Source of the DNA: Tachypleus tridentatus
Lineage: Eukaryota; Arthropoda; Merostomata; Xiphosura; Limulidae
NCBI RefSeq assembly: GCF_004210375.1
Contig: NC_134834.1
Span: forward strand, 15,237,857 to 15,301,856
Reading direction: 5' to 3'
Length of the DNA stretch: 64,000 nt
Position 1 is the first letter of the stretch; each line of letters opens with the position of its first letter. The position numbers and the translations under genes were made by a program. Below the pieces are notes generated by a model. That model saw nothing but the letters and a program-made list of their open reading frames with translations. It was not told the origin of the DNA and made no database searches. Below, piece after piece: positions 47,301 through 58,900 of this stretch.

Positions 47301-49493
47301 ACCACTTTCAGTAACGTCACAAGTATTCACCAAAACAGATGAATAATACCAGAGATAGTTCTAATACCACTTTCAGTAACGTTACAAGTATTCACCAAAA
47401 CAGATGAATAATACCAGAGATAGTTCTAATACCACTTTCAGTAACGTCACAAGTATTCATCAAAACAGATGAATAATACCCGAGATAGTTCTAATACCAC
47501 TTTCAGCAACGTCACAAAAATTCACCAAAACAGATGAATAATACCCGAGATAGTTCTAATACCACTTTCAGCAACGTCACAAGTATTCACCAAAACAGAT
47601 GAATAATACCAGAGATAGTTCTAATACCACTTTCAGCAACGTCACAAGTATTCACCAAAACAGATGAATAATACCCGAGATAGTTCTAATACCACTTTCA
47701 GCAACGTCACAAGTATTCCCAAAACAGATGAATAATACTCGAGATAGTTCTAATACCACTTTCAGCAACGTCACAAGTATTCACCAAAACAGATGAATAA
47801 TACCAGAGATAGTCCTAATACCACTTTCAGCAACGTCACAAGTATTCATCAAAAAATGATGAATAATACCCGATATAGTTCTAATACCACTTTCAGTAAC
47901 GTCACAAGTATTCACCAAAACAGATGAATAATACCAGAGATAGTTCTAATACCACTTTCAGTAACGTTACAAGTATTCACCAAAACAGATGAATAATACC
48001 AGAGATAGTTCTAATACCACTTTCAGTAACGTCACAAGTATTCATCAAAACAGATGAATAATACCAGAGATAGTTCTAATACCACTTTCAGTAACGTCAC
48101 AAGTATTCATCAAAACAGATGAATAATACCCGAGATAGTTCTAATACCACTTTCAGCAACGTCACAAGTATTCACCAAAACAGATGAATAATACCAGAGA
48201 TAGTCCTAATACCACTTTCAGCAACGTCACAAGTATTCATCAAAAAATGATGAATAATACCCGAGATAGTTCTAATACCACTTTCAGCAACGTCACAAAA
48301 ATTCACCAAAACAGATGAATAATACCCGAGATAGTTCTAATACCACTCAGCAACGTCACAAGTATTCACGAAAACAGATGAATAATACCCGAGATAGTTC
48401 TAATACTACTTTCAGTAACGTCACAAGTATTCACCAAAACAGATGACTAATACCCGAGATAGTTCTAATACCACTTTCAGCAACGTCACAAGTATTCACC
48501 AAAACAGATGAATAATACCCGAGATAGTTCTAATACCACTTTCAGTAACGTTACAAGTATTCACCAAAACAGATGAATAATACCAGAGATAGTTCTAATA
48601 CCACTCAGCAACGTCACAAGTATTCACCAAAACAGATGAATAATACCAGAGATAGTTCTAATACTACTTTCAGTAACGTCACAAGTATTCACCAAAACAG
48701 ATGAATAATACCAGAGATAGTTCTAATACTACTTTCAGTAACGTCACAAGTATTCACCAAAACAGATGAATAATACCAGAGATAGTTCTAATACTACTTT
48801 CAGTAACGTCACAAGTATTCACTAAAACAGATGAATAATACCAGAGATAGTTCTAATACCACTTTCAGTAACGTTACAAGTATTCACCAAAACAGATGAA
48901 TAATACCAGAGATAGTTCTAATACCACTCAGCAACGTCACAAGTATTCACCAAAACAGATGAATAATACCAGAGATAGTTCTAATACTACTTTCAGTAAC
49001 GTCACAAGTATTCACCAAAACAGATGAATAATACCAGAGATAGTTCTAATACTACTTTCAGTAACGTCACAAGTATTCACCAAAACAGATGAATAATACC
49101 AGAGATAGTTCTAATACTACTTTCAGTAACGTCACAAGTATTCACTAAAACAGATGAATAATACCAGAGATAGTTCTAATACCACTTTCAGCAACGTCAC
49201 GAGTATTCACTAAAACAGATGAAAAATACCCGAGATAGTTCTAATACCACTTTCAGTAACGTCACAAGTATTCACTAAAACAGATGAATAATACCAGAGA
49301 TAGTTCTAATACCACTCAGCAACGTCACAAGTATTCACCAAAACACATACTTTCTTAAATTCTATGTTCACACTTGTTATAACATACCGTAGTAAAACTT
49401 GACAACTTTGGTAACGTAGTTACGTATGGCTGTGAATATAGCGGTAGAATCGTCCCTGTATGGATAATAGGGTAAGACGTTGGGATCGTCAAC
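44238..49493 (-). CDS. Lipoxygenase, 3' half of gene (last 5 coding exons, 217 residues)
   Basis: An animal-type lipoxygenase: a non-heme iron dioxygenase that makes hydroperoxy fatty acids from arachidonate-like substrates. Exons in transcript order are 49388-49493, 46051-46142, 45606-45782, 44512-44675 and 44238-44352. All have GT/AG borders and compatible phases (654 nt with stop). Family signatures, numbered within this fragment: LPYYPYRDD (7-15); SIGHAAANF with His96 and Asn100 in the H-x3-N spacing of the iron ligands (ALOX5 His550/Asn554); LDPEIVPNSISI ending in Ile217, the C-terminal iron ligand. The N-terminal PLAT domain and the exon with the H-x4-H iron ligands must lie beyond 64000. 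Substrate and position specificity cannot be told from this part; an ALOX5-like or allene-oxide-synthase-linked enzyme are both possible. The gene converges on HPF1, and its introns carry a SINE and large minisatellites. Confidence 0.93.
44512..44675 (-). CDS. Lipoxygenase exon (fourth visible)
   Basis: The 164-nt exon follows CTTCTGTAG and ends before GTGAGT. It encodes LQDVLRTLPDKETTLDIM and GTKSLGDFEVQYLYHP, matching the lipoxygenase block of LxTLP followed by the segment before the last helix. A second in-line AG two bases downstream gives the wrong frame. Confidence 0.9.
44676..45605 (-). other. Lipoxygenase intron with SINE
   Basis: 930 bp, from GTAAGT to CTGTAG on the minus strand. 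It contains a family 1 SINE (44808-45047). Short frames at 45059-45268 and 45183-45407 have no domain. Confidence 0.75.
44808..45047 (+). mobile_element. tRNA-derived SINE, family 1, inside lipoxygenase intron
   Basis: Plus-strand copy with shortened head (GTGGCCGAGTCGTCTGAAGG, B box GGTTCAAATCCCC), the usual body and tail GGAAACAAA. The 9-bp TCTTATAGC flanks it (44799-44807 and 45048-45056). It is inserted antisense to the lipoxygenase transcript. Confidence 0.9.
45606..45782 (-). CDS. Lipoxygenase exon with His/Asn iron ligands
   Basis: The 177-nt exon encodes exactly 59 codons between GGATTAG and GTAAGT. It holds STCSIGHAAANFQQYSEYG. His and Asn in HAAAN match the two iron ligands of ALOX5 (HAAVN). 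The residue before the His is Gly, which may be a lineage difference. Confidence 0.94.
46051..46142 (-). CDS. Lipoxygenase exon (second visible)
   Basis: The 92-nt exon lies between TTTTTCAG and GTACGT. It encodes DEPQKVTNDTELQHWREEL, matching the variable lipoxygenase segment with the DxELQxWxxE core. It completes a GAT codon with the previous exon and ends in phase 0. Confidence 0.87.
46143..49387 (-). other. Lipoxygenase intron, mostly minisatellite
   Basis: 3,245 bp between the first and second visible exons. About 80% is the 65-bp array (46734-49345); the rest (46143-46733) is unique AT-rich sequence with nothing recognised. Confidence 0.85.
46734..49345. repeat. 65-bp minisatellite (about 40 units)
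   Basis: Period 65 bp (for example 46981-47045), with TTCAGCAACGTCACAAGTAT and AACAGATGAATAATACC. A 62-bp form lacks three bases (ACTCAGC instead of ACTTTCAGC). A marked variant with TCATCAAAAAATGATG recurs at 47261, 47846 and 48237. The first two are 585 bp apart (nine units), showing block duplication. Confidence 0.97.
49388..49493 (-). CDS. Lipoxygenase exon (first visible)
   Basis: The exon enters after TTTTAACAG in phase 0 and leaves at GTATGT in phase 1. It encodes VDDPNVLPYYPYRDD and a helix ending in KVVKFYY, matching the lipoxygenase LPYYPYRDDxxxI...YV..YY block. Upstream exons are outside the window, beyond the 46-bp array. Confidence 0.92.
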
Positions 49494-49653
49494 CTGTTAA
49501 AACAAACATCACTTGTAAACACCCTAGAGAACATTGGCTACATGATACATGTGTACAGTAATGTAAATATAGTAAACACCTGTTGTATTGTCTCCATCAC
49601 TCGTTCAAAGATACATACTTATTTCAAAAATTAAGTTGGATACTATTTTAGAA

Positions 49654-49917
49654 TTTCTTTGTTTTGGAATTTCGCAGAAAACTACTCGAGGGCTATCTGT
49701 GCTAGCCGTCCATAATTTAGCAGTGTAAGAATAGAGGGAAGGCAGCTAGTCATCACCACCCACCGCCAACTCTTGGGCTACTCTTTTACCAACGAAAAGT
49801 GGGATTGACCGTAACTTATAACGCCCCCTCGGTTGGGAGAGCGAGCATGTTTGGCGCGAACCTGCGACCCTCAGATTACGAAGCGCACGCCTTAACGCGC
49901 TAGGCCATGTCAGGCCC
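49654..49917 (-). mobile_element. tRNA-derived SINE, family 1, between lipoxygenase exon and 46-bp array
   Basis: Minus-strand copy, in sense with the lipoxygenase transcript. Head GGCCTGACATGGCC, body and tail are present. The stretch around the B box is shortened. The 12-bp ACTATTTTAGAA flanks it (49642-49653 and 49918-49929). The minus-strand frame over it is not a gene. Confidence 0.92.
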
Positions 49918-49972
49918 ACTATTTTAGAAAAGTACATACAAATAACAACAACAAACCTTAAAACTTCTGAAC

Positions 49973-52900
49973 CCTAGTAAGTAATGTATAGTGAGCTGTG
50001 TTAATAATGACAATGGTACCTAGTAAGTAATGTATAGTGAGCTGTGTTAATAATGACAATGGTATCTAGTAAGTAATGTATAGTAATCTGTATTAATAAT
50101 GACAATGGTATCTAGTAAGTAATGTATCGTAAGATGTGTTAATAATGACATTGGTATCTAGTAAGTAATGTATCGTAAGTTGTGTTAATAGTGACAATGG
50201 TATCTAGTAAGTAATGTATAGTAAGATGTGTTAATAATGACAATGGTATCTAGTAAGTAATGTATAGTAAGCTGTGTTAATAATGACAATGGTATCTAGT
50301 AAGTAATGTATCGTAAGATGTGTTAATAATGACATTGGTATCTAGTAAGTAATGTATCGTAAGTTGTGTTAATAGTGACAATGGTACCTAGTAAGTAATG
50401 TATCGTAAGATGTGTTAATAATGACATTGGTATCTAGTAAGTAATGTATCGTAAGTTGTGTTAATAGTGACAATGGTATCTAGTAAGTAATGTATAGTAA
50501 GATGTGTTAATAATGACAATGGTATCTAGTAAGTAATGTATAGTAAGCTGTGTTAATAATGACAATGGTATCTAGTAAGTAATGTATAGTAAGATGTGTT
50601 AATAATGACATTGGTATCTAGTAAGTAATGTATAGTAAGCTGTGTTAATAGTGACAATGGTACCTGGTAAGTAATCTACAGTAAGCTGTGTTAATCATGA
50701 CAATGGTATCTAGTAAGTAATCTATAGTAAGCTGTGTTAATAATGACAATGGTACCTGGTAAGTAATCTACAGTAAGCTGTGTCAATCATTACAATGGTA
50801 TCTAGTAAGTAATCTATAGTAAGCTGTGTTAATAATGACAATGGTACCTGGTAAGTAATCTACAGTAAGCTGTGTTAATCATGACAATGGTATCTAGTAA
50901 GTAATGTATAGTAAGCTGTATTAATAATGACAATGGTACCTAGTAAGTAATGTATAGTAAGCTGTATTAATAATGACAATGGTACCTAGTAAGTAATGTA
51001 TAGTAAGTTGTGTTAATAATGACAATGGTACCTAGTAAGTAATCTACAGTAAGCTGTGTTAATAGTGACAATGGTACCTAGTAAGTAATGTATAGTAAGT
51101 TGTGTTAATAATGACAATGGTATCTAGTAAGTAATGTATAGTAAGTTGTGTTAATAATGACAATGGTACCTAGTAAGTAATGTATAGTAAGTTGTGTTAA
51201 TAATGACAATGGTACCTTGTAAGTAATCTATAGTAATCTGTATTAATAATGACAATGGTACCTAGTAAGTAATGTATAGTGAGCTGTGTTAATAATGACA
51301 ATGGTACCTAGTAAGTAATCTACAGTAAGCTGTGTTAATAGTGACAATGGTATCTAGTAAGTAATCTACAGTAAGCTGTGTTAATCATGACAATGGTATC
51401 TAGTAAGTAATCTATAGTAAGCTGTGTTAATAATGACAATGGTACCTAGTAAGTAATGTATAGTGAGCTGTGTTAATAATGACAATGGTACCTAGTAAGT
51501 AATCTACAGTAAGCTGTGTTAATCATGACAATGGTATCTAGTAAGTAATGTATAGTAAGCTGTGTTAATAATGACAATGGTATCTAGTAAGTAATGTAGA
51601 GTAAGCCGTGTTAATAATGACAATGGTACCTAGTAAGTAATGTATAGTAAGTTGTGTTAATAATGACAATGGTACCTTGTAAGTAATCTATAGTAATCTG
51701 TATTAATAATGACAATGGTACCTAGTAAGTAATGTATAGTGAGCTGTGTTAATAATGACAATGGTACCTAGTAAGTAATCTACAGTAAGCTGTGTTAATA
51801 GTGACAATGGTATCTAGTAAGTAATGTATAGTCAACTGTGTTAATCATGACAATGGTATCTAGTAAGTAATGTATAGTCAACTGTGTTAATAGTGACAAT
51901 GGTATCTAGTAAGTAATCTACAGTAAGCTGTGTTAATAGTGACAATGGTACTTGGTAAGTAATCTACAGTAAGCTGTGTTAATAGTGACAATGGTATCTA
52001 GTAAGTAATCTATAGTAAGCTGTGTCAATAATGACAATGGTACCTAGTAAGTAATCTACAGTAAGCTGTGTTAATCATGACAATGGTATCTAGTAAGTAA
52101 TGTATAGTAAGCTGTGTTAATAATGACAATGGTATCTAGTAAGTAATCTACAGTAAGCTGTGTTAATAGTGACAATGGTACCTAGTAAGTAATCTACAGT
52201 AAGCTGTGTTAATAGTGACAATGGTATCTAGTAAGTAATCTATAGTAAGCTGTGTTAATAATGACAATGGTACCTGGTAAGTAATCTACAGTAAGCTGTG
52301 TTAATCATGACAATGGTATCTAGTAAGTAATGTATAGTAAGCTGTATTAATAATGACAATGGTACCTAGTAAGTAATGTAGAGTAAGCCGTGTTAATAAT
52401 GACAATGGTATCTAGTAAGTAATGTATAGTGAGCTGTGTTAATAATGACAATGGTATCTAGTAAGTAATGTATAGTCAACTGTGTTAATAATGACAATGG
52501 TATCTAGTAAGTAATGTATAGTCAACTGTGTTAATAATGACAATGGTACCTAGTAAGTAATGTAGAATAAGCCGTGTTAATAATGACAATGGTATCTAGT
52601 AAGTAATGTATAGTGAGCTGTATTAATAATGACAATGGTACCTAGTAAGTAATGTAGAGTAAGCTGTGTTAATAATGACAATGGTATCTGGTAAGTAATG
52701 TATAGTAAGTTGTGTTAATCATGACAATGGTATCTAGTAAGTAATGTATAGTCAACTGTGTTAATAGTGACAATGGTATCTAGTAAGTAATGTAGAGTAA
52801 GCCGTGTTAATAATGACAATGGTATCTAGTAAGTAATGTATAGTGAGCTGTATTAATAATGACAATGGTACCTAGTAAGTAATGTATAGTAAGTTGTGTT

Positions 52901-55900
52901 AATAATGACAATGGTACCTAGTAAGTAATCTACAGTAAGCTGTATTAATAGTGACAATGGTACCTAGTAATTAATGTATAGTAAGTTGTGTTAATAATGA
53001 CAATGGTATCTAGTAAGTAATGTATAGTAAGCTGTGTTAATAATGACAATGGTACCTTGTAAGTAATCTATAGTAATCTGTATTAATAATGACAATGGTA
53101 CCTAGTAAGTAATGTATAGTAAGCTGTGTTAATAATGACAATGGTACCTAGTAAGTAATCTACAGTAAGCTGTGTTAATAGTGACAATGGTATCTAGTAA
53201 GTAATCTACAGTAAGCTGTGTTAATCATGACAATGGTATCTAGTAAGTAATCTATAGTAAGCTGTGTTAATAATGACAATGGTACCTGGTAAGTAATCTA
53301 CAGTAAGCTGTGTTAATCATGACAATGGTATCTAGTAAGTAATGTATAGTAAGCTGTGTTAATAATGACAATGGTATCTAGTAAGTAATGTAGAGTAAGC
53401 CGTGTTAATAATGACAATGGTACCTAGTAAGTAATGTATAGTAAGCTGTGTTAATAATGACAATGGTACCTTGTAAGTAATCTATAGTAAGCTGTATTAA
53501 TAATGACAATGGTACCTAGTAAGTAATGTATAGTGAGCTGTGTTAATAATGACAATGGTACCTAGTAAGTAATCTACAGTAAGCTGTGTTAATAGTGACA
53601 ATGGTATCTAGTAAGTAATGTATAGTCAACTGTGTTAATCATGACAATGGTATCTAGTAAGTAATGTATAGTCAACTGTGTTAATAGTGACAATGGTATC
53701 TAGTAAGTAATCTACAGTAAGCTGTGTTAATAGTGACAATGGTACTTGGTAAGTAATCTACAGTAAGCTGTGTTAATAGTGACAATGGTATCTAGTAAGT
53801 AATCTATAGTAAGCTGTGTCAATAATGACAATGGTACCTGGTAAGTAATCTACAGTAAGCTGTGTTAATCATGACAATGGTATCTAGTAAGTAATGTATA
53901 GTAAGCTGTGTTAATAATGACAATGGTATCTAGTAAGTAATCTACAGTAAGCTGTGTTAATAGTGACAATGGTATCTAGTAAGTAATGTACAGTAAGCTG
54001 TGTTAATAGTGACAATGGTATCTAGTAAGTAGTAATCTACAGTAAGCTGTGTTAATAGTGACAATGGTACTTGGTAAGTAATCTACAGTAAGCTGTGTTA
54101 ATAGTGACAATGGTATCTAGTAAGTAATCTACAGTAAGCTGTGTTATAGTGACAATGGTACTTGGTAAGTAATCTACAGTAAGCTGTGTTAATAATGACA
54201 ATGGTACTTGGTAAGTAATCTACAGTAAGCTGTGTTAATAGTGACAATGGTATCTAGTAAGTAATCTACAGTAAGCTGTGTTATAGTGACAATGGTACTT
54301 GGTAAGTAATCTACAGTAAGCTGTGTTAATAGTGACAATGGTACTTGGTAAGTAATCTACAGTAAAATGTGTTAATAGTGACAATGGTACTTGGTAAGTA
54401 ATCTACAGTAAGCTGTGTTAATAGTGACAATGGTATCTAGTAAGTAATCTACAGTAAGCTGTGTTAATAGTGACAATGGTATCTAGTAAGTAATCTACAG
54501 TAAGCTGTGTTAATAGTGACAATGGTATAGTAAGTAATCTACAGTAAGCTGTGTTATAGTGACAATGGTACTTGGTAAGTAATCTACAGTAAGCTGTGTT
54601 AATAGTGACAATGGTATCTAGTAAGTAATCTACAGTAAGCTGTGTTATAGTGACAATGGTATCTAGTAAGTAATCTACAGTAAGCTGTGTTAATAGTGAC
54701 AATGGTATCTAGTAAGTAATCTACAGTAAGCTGTGTTAATAGTGACAATGGTATCTAGTAAGTAATCTACAGTAAGCTGTGTTAATAGTGACAATGGTAT
54801 CTAGTAAGTAATCTACAGTAAGCTGTGTTAATAGTGACAATGGTATCTAGTAAGTAATCTACAGTAAGCTGTGTTATAGTGACAATGGTATCTAGTAAGT
54901 AATCTACAGTAAGCTGTGTTATAGTGACAATGGTACTTGGTAAGTAATCTACAGTAAGCTGTGTTAATAGTGACAATGGTATCTAGTAAGTAATCTACAG
55001 TAAGCTGTGTTAATAGTGACAATGGTATCTAGTAAGTAATCTACAGTAAGCTGTGTTATAGTGACAATGGTTATCTGGTAAGTAATCTACAGTAAGCTGT
55101 GTTAATAGTGACAATGGTACTTGGTAAGTAATCTACAGTAAGCTGTGTTAATAGTGACAATGGTACTTGGTAAGTAATCTACAGTAAGCTGTGTTAATAG
55201 TGACAATGGTACTTGGTAAGTAATCTACAGTAAGCTGTGTTAATAGTGACAATGGTACTTGGTAAGTAATCTACAGTAAGCTGTGTTAATAGTGACAATG
55301 GTACCTGGTAAGTAATCTACAGTAAGCTGTGTTAATCATGACAATGGTATCTAGTAAGTAATGTATAGTAAGCTGTGTTAATAATGACAATGGTATCTAG
55401 TAAGTAATCTACAGTAAGCTGTGTTAATAATGACAATGGTACCTAGTAAGTAATGTACAGTAAGCTGTGTTAATAGTGACAATGGTACCTTGTAAGTAAT
55501 CTACAGTAAGCTGTGTTAATAGTGACAATGGTACCTAGTAAGTAATCTACAGTAAGCTGTGTTAATAGTGACAATGGTACCTAGTAAGTAATCTACAGTA
55601 AGCTGTGTTAATAGTGACAATGGTATCTAGTAAGTAATCTACAGTCAACTGTGTTAATCATGACAATGGTATCTAGTAAGTAATGTATAGTCAACTGTGT
55701 TAATAGTGACAATGGTATCTAGTAAGTAATCTACAGTAAGCTGTGTTAATAGTGACAATGGTACTTGGTAAGTAATCTACAGTAAGCTGTGTTAATAGTG
55801 ACAATGGTATCTAGTAAGTAATCTACAGTAAGCTGTGTTAATAGTGACAATGGTATCTGGTAAGTAATCTACAGTAAGCTGTGTTAATAGTGACAATGGT

Positions 55901-58900
55901 ATCCTAGTAAGTAATGTACAGTAAGCTGTGTTAATAGTGACAATGGTATCTAGTAAGTAATCTACAGTAAGCTGTGTTAATAGTGACAATGGTATCTAGT
56001 AAGTAATGTACAGTAAGCTGTGTTAATAATGACAATGGTATCTAGTAAGTAATCTACAGTAAGCTGTGTTAATAGTGACAATGGTACTTGGTAAGTAATC
56101 TACAGTAAGCTGTGTTAATAGTGACAATGGTATCTAGTAAGTAATCTACAGTAAGCTGTGTTAATAGTGACAATGGTACCTGGTAAGTAATCTACAGTAA
56201 GCTGTGTTAATAGTGACAATGGTATCTAGTAAGTAATCTACAGTAAGCTGTGTTAATAGTGACAATGGTACCTAGTAAGTAATCTACAGTAAGCTGTGTT
56301 AATAGTGACAATGGTATCTAGTAAGTAATCTACAGTGAGCTGTGTTAATAGTGACAATGGTATCTAGTAAGTAATCTACAGTAAGCTGTGTTAATAGTGA
56401 CAATGGTATCTAGTAAGTAATGTATAGCAACTGTGTTAATAGTGACAATGGTATCTAGTAAGTAATCTACAGTAAGCTGTGTTAATAGTGACAATGGTAT
56501 CTAGTAAGTAATCTACAGTAAGCTGTGTTAATAGTGACAATGGTATCTAGTAAGTAATGTACAGTCAACTGTGTTAATAGTGACAATGGTACCTAGTAAG
56601 TAATCTAGAGTAAGCTGTGTTAATAAGTGACAATGGTATCTAGTAAGTAATGTATAGTGAGCTGTGTTAATAGTGACAATGGTACCTAGTAAGTAATCTA
56701 GAGTAAGCCGTGTTAATAATGACAATGGTATCTAGTAAGTAATGTATAGTAAGCTGTGTTAATCATGACAATGGTATCTAGTAAGTAATGCACAGTAAGC
56801 TGTGTTAATAGTGACAATGGTATCTAGTAAGTAATCTACAGTAAGCTGTGTTAATAGTGACAATGGTATCTAGTAAGTAATCTACAGTGAGCTGTGTTAA
56901 TAGTGACAATGGTACCTAGTAAGTAATCTACAGTAAGCTGTGTTAATAGTGACAATGGTACCTAGTAAGTAATGTACAGTAAGCTGTGTTAATAGTGACA
57001 ATGGTATCTAGTAAGTAATCTACAGTAAGCTGTGTTAATAGTGACAATGGTATCTAGTAAGTAATCTACAGTAAGCTGTGTTAATAGTGACAATGGTATC
57101 TAGTAAGTAATCTACAGTAAGCTGTGTTAATAGTGACAATGGTACTTGGTAAGTAATCTACAGTAAGCTGTGTTAATAGTGACAATGGTATCTGGTAAGT
57201 AATCTACAGTAAGCTGTGTTAATAGTGACAATGGTACTTGGTAAGTAATCTACAGTAAGCTGTGTTAATAGTGACAATGGTATCTGGTAAGTAATCTACA
57301 GTAAGCTGTGTTAATAGTGACAATGGTACTCTGGTAAGTAATCTACAGTAAGCTGTGTTAATAGTGACAATGGTACTTGGTAAGTAATCTACAGTAAGCT
57401 GTGTTAATAGTGACAATGGTATCTAGTAAGTAATCTACAGTAAGCTGTGTTAATAGTGACAATGGTATCTAGTAAGTAATCTACAGTAAGCTGTGTTAAT
57501 AGTGACAATGGTATCTAGTAAGTAATCTACAGTAAGCTGTGTTATAGTGACAATGGTATCTTGGTAGTAATCTACAGTAAGCTGTGTTAATAGTGACAAT
57601 GGTACTTGGTAAGTAATCTACAGTAAGCTGTGTTAATAGTGACAATGGTATCTAGTAAGTAATCTACAGTAAGCTGTGTTAATAGTGACAATGGTACTTG
57701 GTAAGTAATCTACAGTAAGCTGTGTTAATAGTGACAATGGTACTTCTAGTAAGTAATCTACAGTAAGCTGTGTTAATAGTGACAATGGTATCTAGTAAGT
57801 AATCTACAGTAAGCTGTGTTAATAGTGACAATGGTATCTAGTAAGTAATCTACAGTAAGCTGTGTTAATAGTGACAATGGTATCTAGTAAGTAATCTACA
57901 GTAAGCTGTGTTAATAGTGACAATGGTATCTAGTAAGTAATCTACAGTAAGCTGTGTTTATAGTGACAATGGTACTTGGTAAGTAATCTACAGTAAGCTG
58001 TGTTAATAGTGACAATGGTATCTAGTAAGTAATCTACAGTAAGCTGTGTTATAGTGACAATGGTACTTGGTAAGTAATCTACAGTAAGCTGTGTTAATAG
58101 TGACAATAAGTAATCTACAGTATCTAGTGACAAGTAATCTACAGTAAGCTGTGTTAATAGTGACAATGGTATCTAGTAAGTAATCTACAGTAAGCTGTGT
58201 TAATAGTGACAATGGTATCTAGTAAGTAATCTACAGTAAGCTGTGTTAATAGTGACAATGGTATCTAGTAAGTAATCTACAGTAAGCTGTGTTAATAGTG
58301 ACAATGGTATCTAGTAAGTAATCTACAGTAAGCTGTGTTAATAGTGACAGTGGTATCTAGTAAGTAATCTACAGTAAGCTGTGTTATAGTGACAATGGTA
58401 TCTAGTAAGTAATCTACAGTAAGCTGTGTTATAGTGACAATGGTACTCTGGTAAGTAATCTACAGTAAGCTGTGTTAATAGTGACAATGGTATCTAGTAA
58501 GTAATCTACAGTAAGCTGTGTTAATAGTGACAATGGTATCTAGTAAGTAATCTACAGTAAGCTGTGTTAATAGTGACAGTGGTATCTAGTAAGTAATCTA
58601 CAGTAAGCTGTGTTATAGTGACAATGGTATCTAGTAAGTAATCTACAGTAAGCTGTGTTATAGTGACAATGGTACTTGGTAAGTAATCTACAGTAAGCTG
58701 TGTTAATAGTGACAATGGTATCTGGTAAGTAATCTACAGTAAGCTGTGTTAATAGTGACAATGGTACTTGGTAAGTAATCTACAGTAAGCTGTGTTAATA
58801 GTGACAATGGTATCTAGTAAGTAATCTACAGTAAGCTGTGTTAATAGTGACAATGGTATCTGGTAAGTAATCTACAGTAAGCTGTGTTAATAGTGACAAT

